DNA of 64,000 nucleotides from an uncultured Lachnospiraceae bacterium (GCA_910578115.1 CAJTPO010000005.1:83483-147482); one strand, 5' to 3'. Positions 43,480 through 52,721 are shown, numbered from the stretch's first letter. The notes: generated by a model from the letters alone, not told the origin. Numbers and translations are program-made.

Positions 43480-44762
43480 GAAAGCATCTCCCGATAGATA
43501 CGGATCAACCGGTAATAATTCTGCTCCGCATCATGATTCACCCGCGCATGTTTCCTGGCATTGTCGGAAAACCGCTCCACAATAGCTTCTTTGGTAAAAG
43601 TCTCTATGATCCTGTCCGCCAGCGCTTCCACATCTCCCGCAGGATACAGCATACCGTCTCCGCCGTCCGTCAACAGATTATGTACGCCGCCCACGTCAGC
43701 CGCCACGCAGGGAACTCCCAGCAGCATCGCCTCTCCCAGCGAATTGGGCGAATTTTCCAACGCCGATGGCAGTACGAACAGATGACTCTTTAAGAACTGC
43801 GCTTTCATATCCTCCGCAGACAGTCTGCCCAGCATCGTTATCTTATCGGTCAGATGATTCTCCTTAATCAGCTTCCTCAAATATTTGCCATAAGCGGACA
43901 GCTTCATCCTGTCCTGCCATGTCTGCGTATCTATAATATTGCTGCCCGCCACATAAACATGTGTCTCGGGAAACTGCTCCAACACTTTCGGCAAGGCCTG
44001 CAGAAGGTAGTGGAATCCCTTCAGCGGATAATCCCCCTGACTCAAAAAGATACTGTAAGTCTGACAGTCCGTTCTTTTCCATCTGTCACGATAGAAAATT
44101 GCCCGCAGCGTCTCATTTAAATAGTGGTATTCGGCGGCCGGATTAAGCTTTGCCGACTGGGTCCGATCAAAATCCGTTCTGCCCGCCACATGCCCGGTCA
44201 TCCCCAGGGCTTCCTTCTCATGCGCTCCACGCTTTTTGAATTTCTTCTGCTGCTGCCTGAGACTGTCCTTTCTGATCCTGTCCCGCAGTGTCACCTGCCT
44301 CTGCACTTTGATCGGCAGGTCAGCCATATACTCCTCCGCGATGCAGCCGCACAGCCCCTGAATACTGATCAGCGTTTTCTCCGGCTGTCCGAACACTCTG
44401 ACACAAGCCAGCGTATGCGGAAATTCCGTTCCGAAGATATGCACGATATCCGGCTCGAAATCCTGCAGAATACGTTGAAAACGCGTTTCCAGCGCGGCAT
44501 CATAGATTTCCGGCGTGTCCAGATTCTCTACAAACCCATAACACCTGCAGGACATGCTCTCTCCCAACTGCATATTCCGCTGGAAGTCGCCCATATCTTC
44601 CTCCACCGGAAATGCTATCCCCAATTCAATTCGATTCCTTCCCCTTTCCAGAACCACCCGCTCCAACAGCCCGCTCAGCCAGCCTTCCCTGTTACTGTAG
44701 GAAACTCCCAGCTGTCTGGCAATTGTAGGAAGCATAATATTACATATCCACAATACCTTCAT
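43476..44762 (-). CDS. GT4 family glycosyltransferase
   Basis: A 428-residue glycosyltransferase. It starts MKVLWICNIMLPTIARQLG and has the GT-B C-terminal segments FLSQGDYPLKGFHYLLQAL and the E-x7-E motif within SALENSPNSLGEAMLLGVPC (about 340-360). AAAGGGG spaced 5 bases selects ATG 44762 over an in-frame ATG seven codons upstream. Second GT4 of the locus, overlapping the next gene by ATGA. Confidence 0.93.
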   Translation of the reverse strand: MKVLWICNIMLPTIARQLGVSYSNREGWLSGLLERVVLERGRNRIELGIAFPVEEDMGDFQRNMQLGESMSCRCYGFVENLDTPEIYDAALETRFQRILQDFEPDIVHIFGTEFPHTLACVRVFGQPEKTLISIQGLCGCIAEEYMADLPIKVQRQVTLRDRIRKDSLRQQQKKFKKRGAHEKEALGMTGHVAGRTDFDRTQSAKLNPAAEYHYLNETLRAIFYRDRWKRTDCQTYSIFLSQGDYPLKGFHYLLQALPKVLEQFPETHVYVAGSNIIDTQTWQDRMKLSAYGKYLRKLIKENHLTDKITMLGRLSAEDMKAQFLKSHLFVLPSALENSPNSLGEAMLLGVPCVAADVGGVHNLLTDGGDGMLYPAGDVEALADRIIETFTKEAIVERFSDNARKHARVNHDAEQNYYRLIRIYREMLS

Positions 44763-44844
44763 GTTTTCCCCTTTTCCGGACATTTCAATGTCCTGCCATC
44801 TTTGGCGCCGTATTACCCTTATACCTTTCGTTTTTCTGTCCCGC

Positions 44845-45696
44845 TCAACAACGGTATACTTTTCTCTTCACGCTCTGATACAATCCGGCCAGAGCCGGAT
44901 TTCCCGCAATCCAGGTACGAAGCGGCGCAAGCGTCAGGAACATGATGAGCCGATAGCCAAACACCCTGGCCGGCGGCAAATACTTCGCCACGATTTCTCT
45001 GTGTTCCTCCTTCGATACTTTTCTGCTGACTTTTGTCTCCGAGAATCCGCCGCCTTCATAGAATGCCACCATCACAGGCATATATACAGCCCTCGCACCG
45101 CCTCTATAACAACACCATAGAAAATGCTCATAGTCCGCACGCACCCGGTACTGCGTGTCAAATTTCCGCCTCTTCAACAAAGACGCCGCATAGAAACATG
45201 CCTGGTGGCACGGAAGATTGCGGTAACAGGCAAAATCATCGAGCACCGGGTTGGACTGCACCATTGTCCCGGTCAACTGCTCACAAATATTCCCGTAGAA
45301 AATATACGGCGTGTTCCTCTGCCCATCCCCTGGAATCGTCTTGTCCGTATCCCTGTACCGCACTATCTGGTCCCTGACCAGCGCCAATACCTGGTCGTCA
45401 TAAAAGCTGTCTCCACAGTTTAAGAAGAAAATATAATCACCGGCCGCATACCGCACTGCCTGATTCATGCCATCATAAATCCCGTTATCCTTTTCCCTGC
45501 GGTACACCCGGATCCGGCTGTCAGTCTCACACGCCCTCTCCAACGCATCCAAAAGTCCTTTCGTATCCTCATCCGTGGAGCCGCCGTCTTTGATAATGAC
45601 CTCATAGTCCTTTTCCGTCTGTCTGCGGATGCTTTCCACGGTACTGCGCAGTTTTTCTCCTGCATTCAGGCAGACCACTATGATGCTGAAAGTCAT
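44845..45696 (-). CDS. GT2 family glycosyltransferase
   Basis: A 283-residue GT-A enzyme. It opens FSIIVVCLNAGEKLRSTVES and has IKDGGSTDED (nucleotide binding) and FLNCGDSFYDD in place of the usual DxD, a variant seen in WcaA/PgaC-like colanic-type transferases. GGAGGAGG lies upstream of the ATG at 45696. The gene ends 82 bases before the GT4 gene. Probably adds one residue of the repeat unit. Confidence 0.9.
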   Translation of the reverse strand: MTFSIIVVCLNAGEKLRSTVESIRRQTEKDYEVIIKDGGSTDEDTKGLLDALERACETDSRIRVYRREKDNGIYDGMNQAVRYAAGDYIFFLNCGDSFYDDQVLALVRDQIVRYRDTDKTIPGDGQRNTPYIFYGNICEQLTGTMVQSNPVLDDFACYRNLPCHQACFYAASLLKRRKFDTQYRVRADYEHFLWCCYRGGARAVYMPVMVAFYEGGGFSETKVSRKVSKEEHREIVAKYLPPARVFGYRLIMFLTLAPLRTWIAGNPALAGLYQSVKRKVYRC

Positions 45697-45719
45697 ACGC
45701 CACCTCCTCCCCGGCATCC

Positions 45720-46877
45720 TCAATTCACATCCGATAAGATATTTACCATATCATGAAACAGAAACGTCTTGTACGGCAGGATCAGCGTACCGTCATTGCC
45801 TGCTCTGCTCATATAAATCATAAAATACAGGATCGCCGCCAGCAGGATTCCCGCTCGAAATACGCTGCGCCATCTTCCGTCCCTGAGCCGCCCAAGCAGC
45901 AGCGGCAGATAAAAGAGATGACTGATCGTAAGATAGTATCCGATGCGGGATATGATCGGCAAAAACGAGCAGAATACATACAAAACAAGCGCTCCCAGAT
46001 TCAAATAGAAATAGAAATGTTCCGCTGCAGCAAGGCCGTCACGGACTTCCGCATCCTCTTTTGAAATCTCTGCTTTACCACGCAGATGCCGCTCCTGCCA
46101 ATACACAATCCCAGCAAACACAAGCACCGCCGTACAGCGCAGGATATTGATATAACTTGTACCGCCTTCCAGATACTCCGTATCCTCATAAGTGGGATAT
46201 AACAGCACCACCAGTTTCAGGTAAAAGTCCTGACAGAATAAAAAAGTGGTACAAAAAAGCGCTCCCACGGCAAGCTGCCACTTTTTCCACGGCAGTGTCG
46301 CAAGAAAATATAAGGGAATCACCACCAGCAGCGATTTATGAAAGGCCGATCCCAGCAGAATCAACACCAGAAATCTTCCCCATTGTCCCCGCAGAACAAA
46401 TTTCATGGAATAAAGCGCCAGCGCCAGCGCCAGATAATATCTCACCGTACTGAAAGTCTGGAAATAATAGCCAAGCGCCATAAAAAGGAAAAAGGTGAGC
46501 GGAAAATCTTCACTCTGCTCATACATTGCCAACAGAAAAATTCCCACCGTAACAAACGCATAAACCGCGAATACCAGCAGATAATTTTCAAATCCCGACA
46601 GCCCGTAAAGCAGCTTCACCAACAGGTTGAAACCGATCTCAGTCGGCACATAGGCATCACAGTTGACCAAATGCATAAATTCCACATACCTGGCATAGTC
46701 ATTGCCCACATTCAGCCGGCAGGCAGACAGGGCAGACAATATCACAAAAACTGCAGACAGGCATACGCGATTGCACATCTGCTGACGCGTTATTCTATAC
46801 GGTTGTAGCGCCGGCCGGCAATTTACCATCCCGGCAAGAAGCGTCGTAACAGCCGCCACCGTGATATACAGAATCAT
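45720..46877 (-). CDS. EpsG family polysaccharide polymerase-like membrane protein
   Basis: A 385-residue polytopic membrane protein with about ten helices. The segment VGNDYARYVEFMHLVNCD and EIGFNLLVKLLYG are the EpsG pattern (G-x-D-Y-xxY ... E-x-G-xxxL). EpsG-type proteins are Wzy-like candidates that polymerise repeat units outside the membrane. GGGAGG spaced 7 bases from ATG 46877 defines the start; the frame upstream overlaps the previous gene. The start overlaps that gene's stop (ATGA). Confidence 0.88.
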   Translation of the reverse strand: MILYITVAAVTTLLAGMVNCRPALQPYRITRQQMCNRVCLSAVFVILSALSACRLNVGNDYARYVEFMHLVNCDAYVPTEIGFNLLVKLLYGLSGFENYLLVFAVYAFVTVGIFLLAMYEQSEDFPLTFFLFMALGYYFQTFSTVRYYLALALALYSMKFVLRGQWGRFLVLILLGSAFHKSLLVVIPLYFLATLPWKKWQLAVGALFCTTFLFCQDFYLKLVVLLYPTYEDTEYLEGGTSYINILRCTAVLVFAGIVYWQERHLRGKAEISKEDAEVRDGLAAAEHFYFYLNLGALVLYVFCSFLPIISRIGYYLTISHLFYLPLLLGRLRDGRWRSVFRAGILLAAILYFMIYMSRAGNDGTLILPYKTFLFHDMVNILSDVN

Positions 46878-47659
46878 CCTCCTGCCTCCCGCACTCCATC
46901 TTTCATCCATCCAAATGCCTTCCGCAGCGGAATCTGTCTGCACATCTCCTGTCTGTGCACCCACAGGAAGCGGAAAGAAAGCGGCAGGGCCAACCGTCCA
47001 TACAGATAGTGATAGAGCACGCCTCTGTCCCGGAAGAATTTCTCATGATACCCGGTAAACCAGGTCGATTCCCGTTCTTTTTCTTCTCCAATGCATACCG
47101 TATGCGAATATATTCTCAATCCTGCTTTCAGACAATCCCGCAGAAAAAGGCTGTCCTCCCCGTTGCTGTATCTGGCTCCGCCGCCAAAAAGCAGGGAATA
47201 ATGCACATTTGCCCGCAGTAAAGACTCATGCCGCGCCGTAATGCTGTACGCCGGGTACCTCCCATAATTTCGATAGTTGATTCGATGGATATCTTCATTC
47301 CAGTAAGTGCGCCTGGCAGGGGCAACCTTCACATTGACCAGTATCATGTCTGCATCCGGCAGTTCCTCATAGATCCTGCGGATCCGCTCCTGATAGTCCT
47401 TATGCAGCACAACATCTTCATCGGAAAAAACACAGAGATCCGTATCGGCATGCAGAAGCGCCGTATTGCGGCTGAGACCCACACCTCTTTCCGCCATGGA
47501 AAAGACCTGTATCCTGTGTCCCTCTCTCTCAAATTCCTCATATCCATACCGGCCGCACTGATTCACGATCACGGCGTCACTGCAGATATGCATCCGCTCC
47601 GCCAGCAGATCTGCATTCTGTTCTACGGCGGCCACCAGCAGTTGTACCCTCTTTTTCAT
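46874..47659 (-). CDS. GT2-like glycosyltransferase
   Basis: A 261-residue protein. After an atypical beginning (KKRVQLLVAAVEQNADLL) it has ERGVGLSRNTALLHADTD and VFSDEDVVLHKDY, a GT-A core with a DED acidic motif. Similar proteins occur in capsule and exopolysaccharide loci and transfer sugars, but this one is divergent. It is translationally coupled to the EpsG-like gene. Confidence 0.75.
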   Translation of the reverse strand: MKKRVQLLVAAVEQNADLLAERMHICSDAVIVNQCGRYGYEEFEREGHRIQVFSMAERGVGLSRNTALLHADTDLCVFSDEDVVLHKDYQERIRRIYEELPDADMILVNVKVAPARRTYWNEDIHRINYRNYGRYPAYSITARHESLLRANVHYSLLFGGGARYSNGEDSLFLRDCLKAGLRIYSHTVCIGEEKERESTWFTGYHEKFFRDRGVLYHYLYGRLALPLSFRFLWVHRQEMCRQIPLRKAFGWMKDGVREAGG

Positions 47660-47764
47660 CCGTTCTATTCTCTCTCATTCGCTCTGTTCTTATACAGCCT
47701 TCTCATACGGCGTTCTCTGCTAAAATCCCTGCTGCGTGTAAACGCAGAGACATCACCGTACCAT

Positions 47765-48733
47765 CTACCGCGATGCTCCGCCATAATACCTGGAAAGAAA
47801 TCTTCCGTCTGCATTGACTATCCCTGCCGCCACGAGCGGGCACTCTCTGACAGCCAGCTGCTCTATCACATAATTCAGATAGACCGCATGTACTTCTTTG
47901 TAGGATGCCAGAAGTACCACTCCATCAGCCTCACACATCTGCTGCCATTGCTGTTCTCCCACTGCTTCCTTCTGTCGCAGCGAAAGTACGGCGATCTTTC
48001 CCTTCTTCTTTCTTAACCAGTCCAGGTTCGCTTCATAATCCTTCTCCAGCCGTTCTCCCGCACCGCTGTAACCGACAAATACTGCATCCGTCACCTGCCT
48101 TAGATCCGATGCCACCATAATCCGGTCATCCAGCACATAGCAGAGGAACATCCCGAGCAGCGTCAATACCGCTGCCAGCACTGCACCGGCTGTTATCGCC
48201 TGTATCCATCTTGCATCCGCCACTACAGGCTTCGCCCCGGTGGTCTGGATCACCTCGATCCGTCTAAACTCTCTGGCCGTATTTCCCCGCTCCACAAGCG
48301 ACTGCCCCGCTGCCTGCAGAATCTGCTCACAGCGCCCCGCATCATGCGTCGTAACCGTAATCGTCAGCAGTCTTAAATCCGAAAGGATCTCCGCCTTTAC
48401 TGCGGCTGCCACTTCTTCCCGCGTGTAATCTTCCGGCAGATACTGCATAGTCACATCCAGGATCGGATCCGTAGCCATAAGGTCATTCCATGTGTACCCA
48501 TTATACGCCTGATATACTTCACCGGTCTCATCCGCCGCGAAATCCAGATAGATCTTGGACATTGCCTGGTACTCCCGCTTCGATTCCGGAACCACACGGG
48601 AAACAGCATAGGCCCCACCGCCCAGCACGGCTCCCAGCAGTACCGCCAGCAGCACAATCCAGATCTTTCCTATAAAGCAAAGTAGTAGTTTCTTCATATC
48701 CATGCCTGCATTGGCATATTTGCTCTCCCACAT
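47765..48733 (-). CDS. Wzz/YveK-like chain-length regulator with degenerate kinase-like tail
   Basis: A 322-residue membrane protein. Transmembrane helix 1 (IWIVLLAVLLGAVLGGGAYA) is followed by an extracytoplasmic Wzz region to about 180 and helix 2 (AGAVLAAVLTLLGMFLCYVL). The cytoplasmic tail of about 110 residues contains VFVGYSGAG and ADGVVLLASYKEVHAVYL, resembling the later strands of a BY-type tyrosine kinase but without a usable Walker A or tyrosine cluster. It probably controls chain length. I keep the first ATG (48733); start choice is weak. Confidence 0.8.
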   Translation of the reverse strand: MWESKYANAGMDMKKLLLCFIGKIWIVLLAVLLGAVLGGGAYAVSRVVPESKREYQAMSKIYLDFAADETGEVYQAYNGYTWNDLMATDPILDVTMQYLPEDYTREEVAAAVKAEILSDLRLLTITVTTHDAGRCEQILQAAGQSLVERGNTAREFRRIEVIQTTGAKPVVADARWIQAITAGAVLAAVLTLLGMFLCYVLDDRIMVASDLRQVTDAVFVGYSGAGERLEKDYEANLDWLRKKKGKIAVLSLRQKEAVGEQQWQQMCEADGVVLLASYKEVHAVYLNYVIEQLAVRECPLVAAGIVNADGRFLSRYYGGASR

Positions 48734-48752
48734 ATACCGGTCGTCCCTCGCT

Positions 48753-50129
48753 TCATCTCTTCTTAACTGCCGTAACCTGATTACCGTCTACGCCTTCCGT
48801 GCTCTCCGGTTTGATAAGGATCTTCAAAGTCAGAAGCATCAGCTTCAGATCCAGCCATACCGAATACTGTTCAATATAAGTCAGATCCAGCTTCAATTTA
48901 TCATAAGGTGTCGTATTATACTTTCCATACACCTGGGCATATCCCGCAAGTCCTGCCTTTACTTTCATGCGAAAGGCAAACTCCGGCATATCTTCCATAT
49001 ACTGTGCGATGATCTCCGGTCGTTCCGGTCTCGGCCCGATAAAAGACATCTCTCCCTTTAAAATATTAAGAAGCTGCGGCAATTCATCAATTCTGACGGC
49101 ACGAATAAATTTCCCGATCGGCGTAATACGGGAATCATTCTTCGCTGCCAGCCTTGCCACGCCGTCCTTCTCCGCATCCACCCGCATACTTCTGAATTTC
49201 ATGATATGGAATTCCTTCTGCCCCATGGTACATCTGATCTGCTTATAGAATACCGGACCGCCGTCATACAGCTTGATCCCCGCAGCTGTAAGCAGCATCA
49301 CAGGAGATGTAATCACCAGCAAAAGCAGGGAACAGATCAAGTCAATGGTTCTCTTGGCGATACGCTCCTCTATCCTGAGCGCATACTCTCTCGTCAGATA
49401 GATGGGCGTATCAAACAGATGCAGCTGCGTGGCCCCCTTCACCAGTACATCCGATATCTTCGGCATCATATAAACCCGGATCGAACGGCTGTAGCAATAC
49501 TTTAACAGCGTATTTCTCTCCGCCGCCGGAATATCCCACAGAACAACGGCTCCGTAATCCTTTCGAATCTCCTCTTTTACTCTCTCCAACCCTTCTGCAA
49601 TATTGATATCGCTGATAACCTTGTACTTTTCCTTTCGCGACCCAAATTTGGCCACAATATCGTCAATGGGTCTCTCCCCGTAGATGATCAACAGCCCTCT
49701 GGGCGGAAACACCCTGAAATAACAGGTATTACACACAAATACCCATACGGCGGAAAAAACAGCCTGAATTACCATAACCTCCGCAATGGGCCTGATCTTC
49801 ACAACCCAGTTTGCCATCAGGGATATCTGGAAATAAGAAAGTACATTGGCAAACAGTAACGAAAAAAATTCCGATATAAACACATCTACAGGCTTCAGAT
49901 ATCCGATCTTCAATACGCCATACGTACTGGCAAAGAAAAGCAGCAGCACAAAATAGATCAGCACAATGAGCACATGTCCCTTAAAGTAGAAATTGGCATG
50001 TCCATGAAATTTCAGATACGGATAATATTCATGAAACCAATAATACGCGTATACTGCCGTATGAAAGAGCAGTCCGATCAGGGACAACTGTAATATGATC
50101 AATCTTTTTAAAGATTCCATTCTCTTCAT
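48753..50129 (-). CDS. polyprenyl glycosylphosphotransferase (priming sugar transferase)
   Basis: A 458-residue membrane enzyme that starts repeat-unit synthesis by moving a sugar-1-phosphate from a nucleotide sugar to undecaprenyl phosphate. About four N-terminal helices, a CoA-binding-like middle region, then the catalytic domain with helix (IDLICSLLLLVITSPVMLLT), KQIRCTMGQKEFHIMKFRSM, DELPQLLNILKGEMSFIGPRP and the C-terminal YTGLAGYAQV-like LAGYAQVYGKYNT. The domain is complete. The start at 50129 has GAGG 7 bases upstream. Confidence 0.95.
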   Translation of the reverse strand: MKRMESLKRLIILQLSLIGLLFHTAVYAYYWFHEYYPYLKFHGHANFYFKGHVLIVLIYFVLLLFFASTYGVLKIGYLKPVDVFISEFFSLLFANVLSYFQISLMANWVVKIRPIAEVMVIQAVFSAVWVFVCNTCYFRVFPPRGLLIIYGERPIDDIVAKFGSRKEKYKVISDINIAEGLERVKEEIRKDYGAVVLWDIPAAERNTLLKYCYSRSIRVYMMPKISDVLVKGATQLHLFDTPIYLTREYALRIEERIAKRTIDLICSLLLLVITSPVMLLTAAGIKLYDGGPVFYKQIRCTMGQKEFHIMKFRSMRVDAEKDGVARLAAKNDSRITPIGKFIRAVRIDELPQLLNILKGEMSFIGPRPERPEIIAQYMEDMPEFAFRMKVKAGLAGYAQVYGKYNTTPYDKLKLDLTYIEQYSVWLDLKLMLLTLKILIKPESTEGVDGNQVTAVKKR

Positions 50130-50201
50130 TACCATACCTCATCCGTGTACTTGCATCCCGTGCCGGCCTGACACAAGCCTTTCCCGAAAACGCTGCTGAC
50201 A

Positions 50202-51092
50202 CTACAACCGTCTCTTCGTCGCCCGATAGGCCCACATAACAAAACAGCCTGCACTGACAGGCAAAGACAGCCGCTCCTGTCGGCGATACAGGTTCCAGAC
50301 GCGCCTCACTGCCGTCAGTTTATTGGAAGACAATGACCGGGCGGGCCTCCTGTACACTGCCAGTACCTCATCCAGACCATACGCCGTATAGCCGGCTCTC
50401 AGGATCTGCCACCAGGCAGCCGTGTCTTCACTCTCCACCACGGGCATTCTGAGCAGCTTCGCTGGTATTTTCTCTCTGTCCAGTAAAACGGTGGTCGTGA
50501 AAATCACCGTGCGGGATAATGCCTGTCTGTAACGCAGTTCTTCCGGAACATGCACCACCTTCCCCACGGGTCTGGCTTCTTCATCTCCAAACTCATAGGC
50601 TGTAAATACGAAACCTGCCTGCCTGTCCCACATAAAATGCAGTTCTTTCTCCAGTTTATCCGGATACCAGATATCATCCGCATCCAGAAATGCGATATAT
50701 CTGCCTCCGGCAAGATCCAAACCGGTGTTTCGCGCACAAGCCGCTCCCTCATTCTGCTCCTTACAGACCAGCCTTACTCTCTGCCCTCCGGCAGCGGTAA
50801 ACTCTTCCACTGACAGAATCCCCTGTACGACATCCTTCTTCGGGTCCGGCCGGCGCTCCACAGTGCCTTCAACCCCGTCTCTTCCTGCCGGGCAGCCCCC
50901 CTCTGCCGCTGGCCGCCCGTCTTTCGGTGTCAGCGTCCTCCGGATCAGTGCGGCGCTGTCATCCGGCGAACAATCCTCTATCAGCAGCAGCTCCCACTGC
51001 TTCCAGGTCTGCCGTTCTACCATTGCGATCGTATCCTCTATATAAGCAGCCGCTTTATATACCGGCACGATAACGCTCACCAATTCTTTCAT
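50202..51092 (-). CDS. GT2 family glycosyltransferase with a loop expansion
   Basis: A 296-residue GT-A enzyme. It opens SVIVPVYKAAAYIEDTIAM, with IEDCSPDDSA (nucleotide binding) and FLDADDIWYPDKL (DxD near 134). Between these, where relatives have about 10 residues, there is a Gly/Pro/Arg-rich stretch of about 50 residues (TLTPKDGRPAAEGGCPAGRD onward). AGAGG lies 7 bases before the ATG, which overlaps the stop of the preceding gene by one base. Role in repeat-unit synthesis inferred from location. Confidence 0.88.
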   Translation of the reverse strand: MKELVSVIVPVYKAAAYIEDTIAMVERQTWKQWELLLIEDCSPDDSAALIRRTLTPKDGRPAAEGGCPAGRDGVEGTVERRPDPKKDVVQGILSVEEFTAAGGQRVRLVCKEQNEGAACARNTGLDLAGGRYIAFLDADDIWYPDKLEKELHFMWDRQAGFVFTAYEFGDEEARPVGKVVHVPEELRYRQALSRTVIFTTTVLLDREKIPAKLLRMPVVESEDTAAWWQILRAGYTAYGLDEVLAVYRRPARSLSSNKLTAVRRVWNLYRRQERLSLPVSAGCFVMWAYRATKRRL

Positions 51093-52021
51093 CAGATATC
51101 CTCTTTAACAAGATAAATCGGCCTTCTCTTCACTTCCATATACGTCTTGGATAAGTATTGCCCGACTATGCCGAGGCAAAACAGCTGTACACCGCTGACC
51201 AGAAGAATAATGCACACCAATGACGGCCAGCCCGAAGTAGGATCGCCGAAGATCAGTGTTCTCACAATCGTCACAACGATCATGCCGAAAGCCAGGGCGC
51301 AGAAAAGCGCTCCCAGTACAGCCGCCATCGTAAGCGGCACCGTAGAAAATGCCGTAATCCCCTCCAGCGAATAGACAAACAGTTTCCAGAAAGACCACTT
51401 GGTCTCTCCCTTCTTACGCTCTATATTCTCGTATTCCAGCCACTTCGTCTCGTAGCCCACCCAGCCGAAGATCCCTTTGGTGAACCGGTTATACTCCGTC
51501 ATTGCAAGGATGGCATCCACCACCTGTCTGGTCATAAGCCGGTAATCCCTGGCTCCGTCCACGATCTCCGTCCTGGAGATTCTATTCATCAACCGATAAA
51601 ACATCCTTGCAAAAAAGGACCGGACCGGCGGCTCTCCCTTTCTCGTGACACGCCGCGTTGCCACCGAGTCATAGCCCTGCTCAATATAACCGTACATCTC
51701 CGGCAAAAGCGCCGGCGGATCCTGCAGGTCAGCATCCATCATCACCGCCATATCTCCCTTCGCTCTCTGCAGACCCGCATAGATGGCCGCCTCCTTGCCA
51801 AAGTTCCGCGAGAAAGATACCAGATGCACTCGTTCATCTTCTTCGTGCAGTTTCCTGATCTCCGCCACCGTCCCGTCACTGGAACCGTCATCTACATAAA
51901 TAATCTCGACTTCTATTTCCTTTTTTTTGAAAAAGGAATCGTTCTTAAACAATTCGACATAAAAATCCCTGATATTCTCTTCTTCGTTATAACAGGGAAC
52001 GATCACACTCAGTAATTTCAT
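51092..52021 (-). CDS. GtrB/DPM1-like polyprenyl-phosphate glycosyltransferase
   Basis: A 309-residue GT2 enzyme of the type that makes polyprenyl-phosphate-sugar. The catalytic part holds SVIVPCYNEEENI, YVDDGSSDGT and MMDADLQDPP, and GIFGWVGYET and two C-terminal helices (MAAVLGALFCALAFGMIVV and SLVCIILLVSGVQLFCLG) complete the GtrB layout. Its lipid-linked sugar would serve the GT-C type proteins in this locus. Start uncertain: 52021 (MKLLSV) is conventional, but ATGs at 52033 and 52042 are in frame and the ribosome binding site is unclear. Confidence 0.9.
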   Translation of the reverse strand: MKLLSVIVPCYNEEENIRDFYVELFKNDSFFKKKEIEVEIIYVDDGSSDGTVAEIRKLHEEDERVHLVSFSRNFGKEAAIYAGLQRAKGDMAVMMDADLQDPPALLPEMYGYIEQGYDSVATRRVTRKGEPPVRSFFARMFYRLMNRISRTEIVDGARDYRLMTRQVVDAILAMTEYNRFTKGIFGWVGYETKWLEYENIERKKGETKWSFWKLFVYSLEGITAFSTVPLTMAAVLGALFCALAFGMIVVTIVRTLIFGDPTSGWPSLVCIILLVSGVQLFCLGIVGQYLSKTYMEVKRRPIYLVKEDI

Positions 52022-52047
52022 CCGCCATATCATACCTTTCATTTACA

Positions 52048-52150
52048 TGTAGTAAACGATATAACAAATTTCTGTTTCCAGCTCCTGCAGAAGCCATTTA
52101 CGACAGCTTCTGCAGGGCCGAAAATGAAATTTCCAATGTCGTTAACTATA
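52048..52150. repeat. MITE-like element with imperfect 25-base terminal repeats (copies B)
   Basis: Left end 52048-52072 reads TGTAGTAAACGATATAACAA; the right end 52150-52126 on the minus strand reads TATAGTTAACGACATTGG. Inside is a perfect 11-base hairpin CCTGCAGAAGC/GCTTCTGCAGG (52084-52116). About 100 bases, located between the Spo0A-domain gene and the GtrB-like gene. Confidence 0.65.
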
Positions 52151-52181
52151 AAATAACAAACTATCATAATTTTAGCATAGT

Positions 52182-52215
52182 TCAACAAAAAAAGGAAGAG
52201 ACAGGTCTCTTCCTT
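52182..52215 (-). terminator. intrinsic terminator of the Spo0A-domain gene
   Basis: On the minus strand AAGGAAGAGAC (52215-52205), CT loop, GTCTCTTCCTT (52202-52192) and a run of Ts. It lies just after the stop codon at 52235. Confidence 0.85.
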
Positions 52216-52234
52216 AATTTTCTGTAGTCTTTTG

Positions 52235-52615
52235 TCAGATCAGCTCATATTCCAGCCGGATGTGATCTGCTACCGCCGCAATATATTCACTGTTCGTCGG
52301 CCTGCTGTATTCTTCGGAATTATTGTAACCGAATAATTCTTCAAACAGATTTCCATTGCCTCTTTCCCAAGACACTTCAATTGCATTTCGAATCGCACGT
52401 TCGATTTTCTGATCCGTCGTCTTATGCATTTTCGCAAGATCCGGATACAATAACTTGGTAACACTGCCTACTAACTCCATATCCTCCGCACACATTTCAA
52501 TCGCACTTCTCAGGTATTGATACCCTCTCAGATGTGCCGGAATCCCCAGTTCCAACATAAAACCGGAAATAGCCTGCTCCAGCTCATGCCTGGTCACTGT
52601 GCTTTCCTCTGCCAT
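52235..52615 (-). CDS. orphan Spo0A C-terminal DNA-binding domain protein
   Basis: A 126-residue protein consisting of the DNA-binding effector domain of the sporulation master regulator Spo0A and nothing else. GIPAHLRGYQYLRSAIE, LLYPDLAKMHKTTDQKIERA and the recognition region AIRNAIEVSWERGN followed by PTNSEYIAAVADHIRLE match the Spo0A domain closely. There is no receiver domain, so phosphorylation control is absent. AGGAAGGATA precedes ATG 52615, and nine upstream codons are not used. It lies inside the polysaccharide locus and ends at a strong terminator. A role in controlling the locus is inferred only. Confidence 0.9.
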   Translation of the reverse strand: MAEESTVTRHELEQAISGFMLELGIPAHLRGYQYLRSAIEMCAEDMELVGSVTKLLYPDLAKMHKTTDQKIERAIRNAIEVSWERGNGNLFEELFGYNNSEEYSRPTNSEYIAAVADHIRLEYELI

Positions 52616-52721
52616 TATCCTTCCTACTCCTTTGCGAATCAAACCAAATTGTTAGTGTAGTTTCTTTTATCTAACTACATAATAACAAATTAACGACTCG
52701 CTGTAAATAGTAAGGCATCGC

